Of a DNA stretch of 40,370 bases, positions 15,864 through 24,797 are shown piece by piece. The DNA comes from Alphaproteobacteria bacterium (GTDB lineage Bacteria > Pseudomonadota > Alphaproteobacteria > Bin95): positions 1-40,370 of the forward strand of contig JAJEIH010000129.1 of NCBI GenBank assembly GCA_022827685.1, read 5' to 3'. The notes beneath the pieces were generated by a model. It was not told the DNA's origin, made no database searches, and worked only from the letters and a program-made list of their open reading frames with translations. Within the stretch, counting starts at the first letter, position 1. Each line of letters begins with the position of its first letter. Both the position numbers and the translations under genes were made by a program.

Positions 15864-15939
15864 GCCGCGCTAGCTCAGTCGGTAGAGCAGCCGATTTGTA
15901 ATCGGCAGGTCAAGGGTTCGAATCCTTTGCGCGGCACCA
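15864..15939 (+). tRNA. tRNA-Thr (anticodon UGU)
   Basis: Full cloverleaf: acceptor GCCGCGC (15864-15870) pairs with GCGCGGC (15929-15935); the D arm contains AGCTCAGTCGGTAGAGC; the anticodon stem GCCGA/TCGGC encloses the loop TTTGTAA, giving anticodon TGT for ACA codons; the T arm contains GGGTTCGAATCC. Discriminator A and CCA are encoded (15936-15939). Confidence 0.97.
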
Positions 15940-15993
15940 ACCCCGTTCCCGAAGTCGTTCCGCGAAGCCTGTTGGAGGCGGACGGCCCGCCCT

Positions 15994-17451
15994 TCAGCCC
16001 CCGTGAGGATTCCCGACCCGGGGCCAGTAGGGGGCGGTGAAGCGCTCGTAGGGGATCGTCGCGAAGTCGGGCGGAATGGCGCCTTCACAGGCGACATAGG
16101 CGATTCGCGATGCAATGGGCGCGAAGCCGGCATAGAAATGCTGGGTCGATTTGACGGCGATGCCCCTGTAGCTCGCCGGGTCGATGCCGAGCTGCGTCAT
16201 CCCGTTCGGGTGGAAGACCTGCGTGCGGGCCGAATTGAGAATGAGGTCGATGCCCGCGTCGGTAGAAAGCCAGACGGCCGTGCCCATGCCCATGGTGGCG
16301 TCGCCGAAGCTCTGCGAAGCGCCCTCCAGAATGCGGTTCACGGTCACCGTCAGGTCCACGGGCCAGCCGGAGTCCGGCCCGCACTTGCCGCCAACCCGGA
16401 GCCGCAAGGTCGCCCCCTCGCCCGCCTCCTCGCAGAAGCGCACCGCGACCGGGTCCCAGTAGTAGCCGGAGAGTAGTCCGGTCACGCCGCGTTCGAGCGC
16501 GCGGGCCAGGAGGAAGGTCGAGTCCGAAGGCGCGCCGCCGCCGGCATTGTCGGCAACGTCGGCCACCACCACCGGGCCCGGACCCGCTTCGATCAGGTCC
16601 AGCGCCTCGTCGATCGTCGCCATGTCCTGCTGCGTCTCCTCGCGCAGGTCCCAGATCTTCCGCCCGAAGGCCTGGGCGGTCTCGGCCGCAAGGCCAGCGT
16701 CGTCATCGGCAATGACGAGCATCTTGGCGGTGGTTTCGGGCACGTCCTGCCACGGGAAGCCGTGCGCGAAGGAGACGGACAGTATGCCGTCCCTGCCTTC
16801 CGCCGCCTGCATTTCATCCACCAGGCTCCGCACCGGCTCCACGGGCGTGCGCCACATGCTGACCATCCGGCAGTCGTGAACGGCCATGACGGGCTTTGCG
16901 CGGCCCTGGTGGGCCGCATGGCAGATGTCGAACAACTCGCTCGCGCGCTCCCCGGCGTCGACATGCGGATATTCCTTGAAGACGACGAGCGCATCGGCGT
17001 TCTCGACCATCTTCGGCGTAATGGAGCAGTGGAGGTCGAGCTCGCCGCCAATGACGATGTCCGGCCCGACGATCTCGCGGACGCAGGCCAGGAGGTCGCC
17101 CTCGCAATCCTCGTAACCCTCCGCGGTCATGGCGCCGTGCATGGACAGCAGCACGATGTCGACAGGCATGGCCGCGCGCAGATCGTCAAGTATCTCCCCG
17201 CGAAACCCCTCATAGACCTTGCGCACAGTCAATCCGGCAGGCTGGGCGAAGGCGGCCAGGCTCTCCACGACCTGGCCCTGGCGCTCTTCCGCGGCCGCGC
17301 GCCAGACATGCAGCGGCATGGAGAAGGTCGTAGCGGGACGGCGGGTCGCGTCCCCGCGAAAGAGCATGGTGTCCTCGAAGGTCTGCACGCCGGTCGGCAT
17401 GGACGAAAAGGTGTTGGTCTCGGTCCCGAGGCAGGCGATGAAGACTTTCAT
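15994..17451 (-). CDS. M81-family metallopeptidase (MlrC/microcystinase C-like)
   Basis: 485-aa member of the M81 family, zinc enzymes named after MlrC, which cleaves linearised microcystin fragments; most members have unknown small-peptide or amide substrates. The N-terminal DUF1485-type domain begins MKVFIACLGTETNTFS; candidate metal ligands lie in GGELDLHCSI (Asp/His) and EYPHVDAGER (His); VVVADVADNAGGGAPSDST marks the family. ATG 17451 overlaps the stop of the upstream ATP-binding gene by four bases (ATGA), so it is the last cistron of a peptide ABC transporter operon. This supports a role in cleaving the imported peptide. No signal peptide, so cytoplasmic. Confidence 0.88.
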   Translation of the reverse strand: MKVFIACLGTETNTFSSMPTGVQTFEDTMLFRGDATRRPATTFSMPLHVWRAAAEERQGQVVESLAAFAQPAGLTVRKVYEGFRGEILDDLRAAMPVDIVLLSMHGAMTAEGYEDCEGDLLACVREIVGPDIVIGGELDLHCSITPKMVENADALVVFKEYPHVDAGERASELFDICHAAHQGRAKPVMAVHDCRMVSMWRTPVEPVRSLVDEMQAAEGRDGILSVSFAHGFPWQDVPETTAKMLVIADDDAGLAAETAQAFGRKIWDLREETQQDMATIDEALDLIEAGPGPVVVADVADNAGGGAPSDSTFLLARALERGVTGLLSGYYWDPVAVRFCEEAGEGATLRLRVGGKCGPDSGWPVDLTVTVNRILEGASQSFGDATMGMGTAVWLSTDAGIDLILNSARTQVFHPNGMTQLGIDPASYRGIAVKSTQHFYAGFAPIASRIAYVACEGAIPPDFATIPYERFTAPYWPRVGNPHGG

Positions 17452-18449
17452 GGGTTGTCCCCTCGATGGGTCGCGGTCGGAGGCGCGCCGGCGCCGCCAT
17501 AGAGATGGCACTCGGTCTTGTGGCCGCCGTCCGACGCCGGCCGCGGCGGCTCGGACCGGCAAATCGCCATGCAGTCCGGGCAGCGCGGATGGAAGGTGCA
17601 GCCGGGCGGCGGATCGATGGGGTTCGGGAAGACGGCGCCGAGATGCGTATCGGGCACGCCGAGGCGCGGCTCGGGTGTCAGCACCGAGCCGAGAAGGGCG
17701 CGGGTATAGGGATGGCGCGGATCGTTGAAGAGCGTGTCCGAATCGGCCTCCTCGACGATCCGGCCCAGATACATCACCGCCACCCGGTCCGCCATGTGCT
17801 GAACCACGGCGAGATTGTGGCTAATGAGCAGATAGGTCAGTCCGAACTCTTCCTTCAGGTCCTGCAGCAGGTTCAGGATCTGGCTCTGCACCGAGACATC
17901 GAGCGCCGACGTCGGCTCGTCGCAGATCACGACTTCCGGGCGCATGATGAGCGCGCGGGCGATCGCCACCCTCTGGCGCTGGCCGCCGGAGAGCTGGCTC
18001 GGATAGCTGGACGCAACCCGGCGCGGCAGGCCCACGACATCGAGCATTTCGCCGACCCTGGCGGACCATTCCGACGGCGCACCGACATTGTGGATCCTGA
18101 GCGGCTGAGAGACGATGGACTCGATGGACTTGGTCGGATTGAGCGAGGAATAGGGGTCCTGGAAAATCGGCTGGATCCGGCGCGCGATCTGGCGGCGGGA
18201 AAAACCGGCCGCACTGTCGCCGGAATAGAGCACATCCCCCGAGCTCGGCCGTTGCAGGCCAAGCAGGATATTGGCCATCGTGCTCTTGCCGCAGCCGGAT
18301 TCGCCCACCAGCCCGACGACCCGGCCCCTGGGTATTTTCAGCGAGACGCCGTTGACCGCGCGGAGCGGTTTCGAGCCGCGCAGGAGACCCTGGCTCACCT
18401 GGAAGACGCAGGTGACATCCACGGTTTCGAGCGCGGCGGCTTCGGTCAT
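17448..18449 (-). CDS. Peptide ABC transporter ATP-binding protein (DppF/OppF type)
   Basis: 333-aa ATPase of a dipeptide/oligopeptide importer. Walker A GESGCGKS (49-56), signature LSGGQRQR, Walker B VVICDEPTSALD and switch histidine in LISHNLAVV are all present. The C-terminal oligopeptide-transporter extension carries the cysteine cluster PPGCTFHPRCPDC. ATG 18449 overlaps the preceding ATPase stop by four bases; the open frame upstream runs inside that gene and is not real. It pairs with the DppD-type ATPase. Confidence 0.92.
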   Translation of the reverse strand: MTEAAALETVDVTCVFQVSQGLLRGSKPLRAVNGVSLKIPRGRVVGLVGESGCGKSTMANILLGLQRPSSGDVLYSGDSAAGFSRRQIARRIQPIFQDPYSSLNPTKSIESIVSQPLRIHNVGAPSEWSARVGEMLDVVGLPRRVASSYPSQLSGGQRQRVAIARALIMRPEVVICDEPTSALDVSVQSQILNLLQDLKEEFGLTYLLISHNLAVVQHMADRVAVMYLGRIVEEADSDTLFNDPRHPYTRALLGSVLTPEPRLGVPDTHLGAVFPNPIDPPPGCTFHPRCPDCMAICRSEPPRPASDGGHKTECHLYGGAGAPPTATHRGDNP

Positions 18450-19456
18450 GGCGCTTCGGCCGGCTGCCGCTCGCCCAGCACCTCTTCCGGCGCGCGCAGG
18501 CAGGTATAGGCGTGGCCGTCGCCCATGCGCGTCGGCTCGTCCCTCAGGCCGGCGCAGGCGTCGCTCGCATAGTCGCAGCGATTGCGGAACATGCAGCCGG
18601 AAAGTTCGCCGACGAGGTTCGGCACGATTCCGGGCACCGAACCCAGGCGTTCGCCGCGCCGCGTCCGCCCCGGTATCGGGATGCAGCGCAGCAGCCCCTG
18701 CGTATAGGGGTGCATGGGCGCGTCGAACACCGTTTCGCACGGGCCCTCTTCGACCGTCTTGCCGGCATACATCACCTGCACCTTGTCGGCCACGCGCGCG
18801 ACGATGCCGAGATCGTGGGTAATGAGGATCATGCCCATCCGGAATTCGCGCTGGAGTTCGGCCAGCAGATGGAGGATCTGGGCCTGGATGGTGACATCGA
18901 GCGCGGTGGTCGGCTCGTCCGCGATAATCAACTCGGGCCCGCACATCAGCGCCATGGCGATCATCACGCGCTGGCGCTGCCCGCCCGAAAGCTGGTGGGG
19001 ATACTGGCCGAGACGCGAGGCGGCGGAGGAAATACCGACCTTTTCGAGCAGGAACACGGCCCGGTCGCGCGCCGCCGCGCGGCTCTGCTCCACATGGCGC
19101 AGGTAAACTTCCGCCAACTGGTTGCCGATGGTGTAGGACGGGTTGAGCGAGGTCATCGGCTCCTGGAAGATCATCGACATGGAGCCGCCGCGCAGGCGCG
19201 CCATCTCGCGCTCGCGGAGATTGCGGATATCGCGGCCGAGGAACTCCATCCGGTCGGCGTTGCGCCGTGCGGTCTTCGGCAGAAGCCCCATGATCGCAAG
19301 CGAGGTCAGCGACTTGCCGCAGCCCGACTCGCCGACGATGCAGAGCGTCTCGCCGCGCGAGACCGTGAATCCGATGCCGCGCACGGGATGCAGCATCCCG
19401 GCCGCGACGGGGATATCGACGGAAAGGTTCTCGACCTCGAGGATCGTCCCGGACAC
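18446..19456 (-). CDS. Peptide ABC transporter ATP-binding protein (DppD/OppD type)
   Basis: 336-aa partner ATPase: Walker A GESGCGKS, signature LSGGQRQR, Walker B LIIADEPTTALD, LITHDLGIV, and the cysteine-containing C-terminal extension (SGCMFRNRCDYA). Two starts are possible. GTG 19456 gives MSGTILEVENLSV, the usual family N-terminus, lies five bases after the permease stop and has GGAG upstream. ATG 19486 would add ten residues and overlap the permease by 26 bp without a visible ribosome site. I chose the GTG. Fourth gene of the operon. Confidence 0.9.
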   Translation of the reverse strand: MSGTILEVENLSVDIPVAAGMLHPVRGIGFTVSRGETLCIVGESGCGKSLTSLAIMGLLPKTARRNADRMEFLGRDIRNLREREMARLRGGSMSMIFQEPMTSLNPSYTIGNQLAEVYLRHVEQSRAAARDRAVFLLEKVGISSAASRLGQYPHQLSGGQRQRVMIAMALMCGPELIIADEPTTALDVTIQAQILHLLAELQREFRMGMILITHDLGIVARVADKVQVMYAGKTVEEGPCETVFDAPMHPYTQGLLRCIPIPGRTRRGERLGSVPGIVPNLVGELSGCMFRNRCDYASDACAGLRDEPTRMGDGHAYTCLRAPEEVLGERQPAEAP

Positions 19457-19460
19457 CGTC

Positions 19461-20387
19461 TCAACGCTCCCGTTCGAGCGTGACATCGCGCAACCCGTCG
19501 CCGAAGAGGTTGATCGCCAGCACAAGCATGAACAGGCAGACACCCGGCAATGCCAGCAGCCAGGGCGAGAAGAACATGTACTCGCGCCCCTCGTTCAACA
19601 TGAGGCCCCAGCTCGGCGTCGGCGCCTGCACGCCGAAGCCGAGGAAGGAGAGCGCGGCTTCGAGCAGGATCGCGTTCGCCATCTCGACCGTCGCCACGAC
19701 GGTCAGCGACGAGAGCACATTGGGGAAGATCTCCCGCACGATGATATACGGCGTCGAGCAGCCCATGGCGCGCGCCGCCTTCACATAGTCGAGGTCGCGC
19801 GCCTGCATGGTAATGCTCCGCATCACCACGGCAAAGCGGTCCCACAGGAACAATCCAAGGACAAGGATCACCACGGTAAGCGAGGCGCCGAAGGCCACCA
19901 CCGCGGCCATCGCGACCAGAAAGACCGGCATGGCGAGCCGCGTGTTGATGATGAAGTTCACCACCATATCGACCCGGCCGCCGAAATAGCCCGCCGTCAC
20001 GCCCAGCACCGTGCCGATGACGCCCGAGATGAGCATCGTGGAGAAGCCGATCAGCAGCGAAATCTGGCTGCCGTAGATGAGCCGCGAGAGATAGTCCCGG
20101 CCCACCTTGTCGGTGCCGAGGACATGCGCCGCATCGATCTTTTTCTCATGCCAGAACGGGTTGGTCAGGCGCTTCGTGAGGTCCTGGTCGTAGGGGTCGT
20201 GCGGCGCGAGCAGGGGCGCGAGAATCGCCACCGCAAAGATAGCGGCGAGGATGACCGCGCCGATCAGGAAGCTGTGGTTGCCGAGAATGCGCCGGCGCAG
20301 CTTGGACCAGGGCGAGGGTTCGAGGATTTCTTCGGCCGTCTGCCGCTGTCGGAAAACGAGGGACCTGGCTGCGCTGTTATCGGTCAT
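19461..20387 (-). CDS. Peptide ABC transporter permease (DppC/OppC type)
   Basis: 308-aa inner-membrane permease. The cytoplasmic N-terminus (about 35 residues) is followed by TM1 (FLIGAVILAAIFAVAILAPLLAP), then the DppC-type periplasmic segment HVLGTDKVGRDYLSRLIYGSQISLL and five more membrane helices. The EAA loop reads DYVKAARAMGCSTPYIIVREIFPNVL. Nine bases separate it from the DppB-type gene upstream. Confidence 0.92.
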   Translation of the reverse strand: MTDNSAARSLVFRQRQTAEEILEPSPWSKLRRRILGNHSFLIGAVILAAIFAVAILAPLLAPHDPYDQDLTKRLTNPFWHEKKIDAAHVLGTDKVGRDYLSRLIYGSQISLLIGFSTMLISGVIGTVLGVTAGYFGGRVDMVVNFIINTRLAMPVFLVAMAAVVAFGASLTVVILVLGLFLWDRFAVVMRSITMQARDLDYVKAARAMGCSTPYIIVREIFPNVLSSLTVVATVEMANAILLEAALSFLGFGVQAPTPSWGLMLNEGREYMFFSPWLLALPGVCLFMLVLAINLFGDGLRDVTLERER

Positions 20388-20396
20388 GGCAATGCC

Positions 20397-21314
20397 TTAG
20401 CGCACCGAGATTCGCGGGTCGAGATAGGCGTTGAGCAGGTCGGCCAGCAGCGTCAGCACCACATAGAACGAGGCGAAGACCAGCACGATCGCCTGCACCA
20501 CCGGCAGGTCCGAGCGCAGCAGCGCATCGTATGAGAGCCAGCCGATGCCCTTGAGATTGAAGATCGTCTCGATGACGATCGAACCGCCCAGCATGAACCC
20601 GAACCACACGGCCGCGAGCGCGACAACCGGGATGATCGCGTTCCTGAGCGCATGCTTGAAGAGCACCGAGGCCGGGCTCAACCCCTTGGCGCGCGCCGTG
20701 CGGATATAGTCGGAGGCCAGCACCTCGATCATGCCGGCGCGGGTCAGGCGCATCAGCGCGGGCGTTGCGTAGTAGCCGAGTGCGATGGTGGGCATAACAT
20801 AGTTGGCCCACTGCGTATGGCCGGAAATCGGCAGCCAGCGCCACCAGACGCCGAAGACGATAATCATCATCAGCGCGAACCAGAAGGTCGGCAACGCCTG
20901 GCCGAGAACCGCTATGAAGAGTGCGATCCGGTCGGTGATCGAATTGGGCCGCATGGCCGCGAGCGTGCCCAGAGGGATCGAGACGACCAGCGCGAACAGG
21001 ATCGCCAGCGTGCCGAGCAGCATGGTCCGTCCGATCCGCTCCGAGACCATGTCGAAGACGCGCTGCTTGTAGTGGTAGCTCTCGCCGAAATCGCCGGACA
21101 GCGCGCGGCCGAGCCAGTCGAGATACTGGACATGGATCGGCCGGTCGAAGCCGTAGAGCTTGCGGATCGCCTGGATGTCCTCCTCACTCGCCTGCTCGCC
21201 TCCGATGGTCAGTGCCGGATCGGCCGAGAGGTGGCTGAGCGAAAAGGTCAGCCCCGACACGACGATCAGGATCAGTAACGCAACGAAGGTCCGCTTGAGC
21301 GTGTAGGCCGGCAT
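20397..21314 (-). CDS. Peptide ABC transporter permease (DppB/OppB type)
   Basis: 305-aa inner-membrane permease with TM1 at residues 9-29, the DppB-type segment IRKLYGFDRPIHVQYLDWLGRALSGDFG, and five further helices. The EAA loop reads SDYIRTARAKGLSPASVLFKHALRNAIIP. ATG 21314 begins MPAYTLKRTFVALL, the normal family start; 24 earlier in-frame codons lie in the hairpin-containing gap after the binding-protein gene. Confidence 0.92.
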   Translation of the reverse strand: MPAYTLKRTFVALLILIVVSGLTFSLSHLSADPALTIGGEQASEEDIQAIRKLYGFDRPIHVQYLDWLGRALSGDFGESYHYKQRVFDMVSERIGRTMLLGTLAILFALVVSIPLGTLAAMRPNSITDRIALFIAVLGQALPTFWFALMMIIVFGVWWRWLPISGHTQWANYVMPTIALGYYATPALMRLTRAGMIEVLASDYIRTARAKGLSPASVLFKHALRNAIIPVVALAAVWFGFMLGGSIVIETIFNLKGIGWLSYDALLRSDLPVVQAIVLVFASFYVVLTLLADLLNAYLDPRISVR

Positions 21315-21342
21315 TCCGCCGCTCTCCAACGGTCGAAGGAAC

Positions 21343-21370
21343 GGCAGGGCGGGACCGCGCCCGCCCTGCC
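21343..21370 (-). promoter_or_regulatory. 11-bp perfect stem-loop between binding-protein and permease genes
   Basis: GGCAGGGCGGG (21343-21353) and CCCGCCCTGCC (21360-21370) form a perfect 11-bp stem with a six-base loop. It sits in the 89-bp gap after the substrate-binding-protein gene. No T run follows on the minus strand, so it is more likely a partial attenuator or 3'-end stabiliser giving more binding protein than permease, as is common in such operons. Confidence 0.6.
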
Positions 21371-21403
21371 CTATCGTCGCCCCCAAGCCGAGGCGAGACG
21401 CGG

Positions 21404-22942
21404 TTAGCTACTCGCCCAGCCGTACTGCCAGAAGCGCGGGATCTCATCCTGGTAGGGGATGAAGTTCAGTTCCTCGCGATAGGCGTAGTTGCGGACATGG
21501 TTGAACATCGGCAGCCAATAGACCTCACGCGTGATCTTCTCGACGGCCTTGCGATAGGCGGCCTTGCGCACCTCCGGGTCCGAGCTCGTGTCGCCCTCTT
21601 CCAGCCATGCGGCCACTTCGTCGTCGAGCGCGAAGTCGTCCGGCCCCTTCTTGAAGAAATGGCTGGTGATCGCCGACATGTCGTTCATCGAGTAGGAGCC
21701 CCAGTCCATCAGGAACATCGGCGTCGTGCCCTCATTGCGCTGTTTGTCGCGCAGCGCGAAGTAAGGCATTTTCGTCAGGGTCGCCCTGATGCCGACCTTG
21801 GCCAGGTCGCCCATGATGGCTTCGGCCCAATCCGCCGGACGGAAGGTGTAGAAGTCGATCTCGAACCCGTCCGGATAACCCGCCTCGGCGAGAAGCGCCT
21901 TGGCTTTTCCCTGATCGAATTCGTATCTGACCGCCGCCTCGGCGTCGCAGCCGAACTGGGTCGGGAAGCAGGGCGTGTGGATGACGCCGGCATCGCCTCG
22001 GATCAGGTTCTTCACGAGCGCGGCGCGGTCGATCGCATGGGCCATCGCCTGGCGCACCTTCAACTTCGTGGTCGGCTCGAAATTACCGCGGCCCGCGGCG
22101 TCGAAGCCGATATAGCCCGTGCGCATCGTGCCGGCCTGGAGGGCCTTGTAACCCGGCACCTGGCCGATCTGGTCCACATGGTCGGCCGAAATGTCGGCGG
22201 TCACGTCGATGCCGCCCGCCAGCAGTTCGGCAATCTGGGTCTGCACGTCGGCGATCTCGCGTACGACCATCTTGGAGACCTGCGCCTCGCCTTTCGGGCT
22301 GCCCCAAGTGTAGCCTTCGTTCTTCTCGAAGACATACTCCTCGGCGGTCTTGATCGACACGACCTTCATCGGGCCCGTGCCGACCGGCTTCTGGCCCATG
22401 CCCTGCGGGCCGACTTCCGCGTAATACTCGTTCGGATAGATCGTCAGCGGCCCCGACAGGAACTCGAAGGCCTGCGGGAACGGCTTTTTCATGTGCAGGT
22501 TGACCGTGTACTGGTCCACCTTCTCGGCCCGGTCGATCCAGTTGACATTGCGCTGCACCTTGACGCCGTTGTCCGGGTTCGAAATCCAATTCAGCGTGAA
22601 GACCACATCGTCGGCATCGAACGGCTCGCCATTGTGGAACTTGACGCCCTGGCGCAGCTTGAACTGCCAGGTCGTGTCGTTCAGCAATTCCCAGCTCGTC
22701 GCGAGAAGCGGCTTGTATTCGAAGGTCTTCGGCTCACGATAGATGAGCTGGTCCCAGACCATACGGCTGAACCAGATGCCGGTCCGGTTGGTGTTGAAAT
22801 AGTTGTCCACATTTTCGATGGGGCCCGTCGAACCCCATGCGATGACCAGCGAGTCGTCGTCCGGCCCGGCGCTGGCCGAGGTTGCGATCATCGCCGCGCC
22901 GGCGATCGACGCCGCGACGCCGGCAATTTTCCTGAAATTCAT
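21404..22942 (-). CDS. Peptide ABC transporter substrate-binding protein (family 5)
   Basis: 512-aa periplasmic solute-binding protein of the DppA/OppA family. A Sec signal peptide occupies residues 1-25 (MNFRKIAGVAAS... ending ATSASA). The SBP family 5 hallmark appears as WQFKLRQGVKFHNGEPFDADDVVFTL, followed by VGTGPMKV and KVRQAMAHAIDRAALVKNLI. ATG 22942 is preceded by AGGGAGAGGA. First gene of the minus-strand operon SBP, permease, permease, ATPase, ATPase, M81 peptidase; divergent from the aminotransferase gene. Several Trp/Tyr residues could line a peptide pocket, but the ligand is not deducible. Confidence 0.92.
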   Translation of the reverse strand: MNFRKIAGVAASIAGAAMIATSASAGPDDDSLVIAWGSTGPIENVDNYFNTNRTGIWFSRMVWDQLIYREPKTFEYKPLLATSWELLNDTTWQFKLRQGVKFHNGEPFDADDVVFTLNWISNPDNGVKVQRNVNWIDRAEKVDQYTVNLHMKKPFPQAFEFLSGPLTIYPNEYYAEVGPQGMGQKPVGTGPMKVVSIKTAEEYVFEKNEGYTWGSPKGEAQVSKMVVREIADVQTQIAELLAGGIDVTADISADHVDQIGQVPGYKALQAGTMRTGYIGFDAAGRGNFEPTTKLKVRQAMAHAIDRAALVKNLIRGDAGVIHTPCFPTQFGCDAEAAVRYEFDQGKAKALLAEAGYPDGFEIDFYTFRPADWAEAIMGDLAKVGIRATLTKMPYFALRDKQRNEGTTPMFLMDWGSYSMNDMSAITSHFFKKGPDDFALDDEVAAWLEEGDTSSDPEVRKAAYRKAVEKITREVYWLPMFNHVRNYAYREELNFIPYQDEIPRFWQYGWASS

Positions 22943-23253
22943 CTTTGTCCTCTCCCTGTTCGGTGTCCGGCAAAGAGGGTCCGCATTCCTTAATCCGTTC
23001 GCAACGGACCGCACCCGGCTTACCCAAAGCGCAGGCCCGTATATCGACGGTCGGCAAACAACCCCCGTTGGCGTTCCGGCACGATGCACCAACCTCCACG
23101 TGAGTCAACGCAACGATTGGCCGCGCATCGAAACGCGCAGCCGGGCAGACGACGCCGGTCCGCCGGGCCGCCGACAAAGATGTTTAGGGCAAGCCTGTGC
23201 AGGGTGTTAGAGTGTGCTTTCCCTTTGCCACCAGCGTCCCCGGAGGCCGTCCC
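22943..23253. other. Divergent intergenic region, no clear promoter
   Basis: 311 bp between the peptide-transporter operon and the aminotransferase gene must hold two divergent promoters. I found no convincing -35/-10 pair, no strong palindrome and no open frame with recognisable product. The only clear elements are the ribosome-binding sites next to each start. Confidence 0.4.
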
Positions 23254-24642
23254 ATGCCGTTACAGCCGAATTCGCCGGAAGCGCGCGATGTCGCGTATCT
23301 GCTTCACCCCTACACCAATTTCCGCCAGCACGAAGAACAGGGGCCGATGGTCATCGAGCGCGGTGACGGCGTCTATGTCTGGGACACGGGCGGCAAGCAG
23401 TATATCGAGGGCATGGCCGGCCTCTGGTCCACCTCGCTCGGCTTCCAGCACAAACGCCTCGTGGCCGCCGCCGTGAAGCAGATGGAAACCCTGCCCTACT
23501 ACCACCAGTTCGGCCAGAAATCGCACCTGCCCGGCATCGACCTCGCCGAGAGGCTGATGGGCCTGGCGCCGACCTCGGTCTCCAAGGTGTTCTTCAACAA
23601 CTCGGGCTCCGAGGCGAACGACACCGCGATCAAGTTCGTCTGGTACTACAACAACGCCCGCGGGCGTCACCAGAAGAAGAAGATCATCGGCCGCGTCAAC
23701 GGCTATCACGGCATCACGCTGGCGGCGGCCAGCCTGACGGGCCGCTCGCTCAACCATTCCGGCTTCGACGTGCCGCTCGAGCGCTTCATCCACACGAACA
23801 ACCCGCACTACTACCGCTTCGGCGAGGACGGCGAAAGCGAAGAGGAGTTCGCCACCCGCATGGCCGAGGAACTGGATGCGCTGATCGAGTCCGAAGGCCC
23901 GGAAACGGTGGCCGCGTTCTTCGCCGAGCCGGTGATGGGCGCAGGCGGCGTGATCGTGCCGCCGGCCACCTACTTCCCGAAAATCCAGGAGGTGCTGCGC
24001 AAGCACGATGTGCTGTTCGTCGCCGACGAGGTGATCTGCGGCTTTTGCCGGACCGGGAATTTCTGGGGCTCGGAGACCTTCGGCATCGAGCCCGACATCC
24101 TTGTCTGCGCCAAGGCGCTCTCCTCGAGCTACCTGCCGATCTCCGCGACGATGATCAGCGACGAGGTCTATCAGGCCATCGCCGACCAGAGCGCCAAGAT
24201 GGGCGTGTTCGGCCATGGCTATACCTATTCCGGCCACCCGGTCGCGGCGGCGGTCGCGCTGGAGACCCTCAAGATCTACGAGGAGGAAGACACGCTCGGG
24301 CATGTCCGGAGCGTGGTCGGCCGGTTCCAGGAGCGGATCCAGGGTTTCGCCGGCCATCCGCTGGTCGGCGAGGCGCGCGGCGTCGGGCTGGTCGGCGCCA
24401 CCGAGCTGGTGAAGGACAAGGCGACGAAGGAAGCCTTCGCGGCATCAGACGGCGTCGGCGCGCTCGTCAACGACCTCTGCGCCGAGGAGGGGCTGATTAC
24501 CCGCCCGGTCGGGGATTCGATGTGCTTCGCGCCGCCGCTGGTCATCACCGCGAGCGAAATCGACGAGATGTTCGACCGCTATGCCCGCGCGCTCGATGCC
24601 GGCCTCGACCTGCTGACGAAGCAGGGCAAGGCGGTCGCGTAA
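23254..24642 (+). CDS. Class III PLP aminotransferase, probably polyamine:pyruvate type
   Basis: 462-aa fold-type I aminotransferase. Visible elements are FNNSGSEANDTAIKF (cofactor phosphate site), VNGYHGITLAAASLTG, the PLP-ring aspartate Asp258 in LFVADEVICGFCRTG and the Schiff-base lysine Lys287 in CAKALSSSYLPI. The sequence style matches the omega-amino acid/putrescine:pyruvate group (SpuC-like). ATG 23254 follows CGGAGG; 19 earlier in-frame codons have no homology. A PotABCD-type transporter follows on the same strand, so the enzyme probably transaminates the imported diamine. A beta-alanine or other omega-amino acid substrate cannot be excluded. Confidence 0.88.
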   Translation: MPLQPNSPEARDVAYLLHPYTNFRQHEEQGPMVIERGDGVYVWDTGGKQYIEGMAGLWSTSLGFQHKRLVAAAVKQMETLPYYHQFGQKSHLPGIDLAERLMGLAPTSVSKVFFNNSGSEANDTAIKFVWYYNNARGRHQKKKIIGRVNGYHGITLAAASLTGRSLNHSGFDVPLERFIHTNNPHYYRFGEDGESEEEFATRMAEELDALIESEGPETVAAFFAEPVMGAGGVIVPPATYFPKIQEVLRKHDVLFVADEVICGFCRTGNFWGSETFGIEPDILVCAKALSSSYLPISATMISDEVYQAIADQSAKMGVFGHGYTYSGHPVAAAVALETLKIYEEEDTLGHVRSVVGRFQERIQGFAGHPLVGEARGVGLVGATELVKDKATKEAFAASDGVGALVNDLCAEEGLITRPVGDSMCFAPPLVITASEIDEMFDRYARALDAGLDLLTKQGKAVA

Positions 24643-24797
24643 CCTCGAAGGGGCCTGAGCGCCTTGTCGCCGGGGCCGCCTGTTGGGCCGCCGTTCCCCC
24701 GCGGCAAGGGGCCCGGCCGGCCCGGCTGCGTGCGGCCGGCTGCGTGTCCTGATAGCAGGACTTCGGCTGGCGAGGCGGTCCGGGAGAGTCGCTAGCG

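Noticed and set aside
24643-24797. GTCCTG/CAGGAC hairpin before potA as a terminator or riboswitch
   Set aside because: The stem is only 6 bp, no T run follows, and the 155-bp leader has no recognisable riboswitch core.
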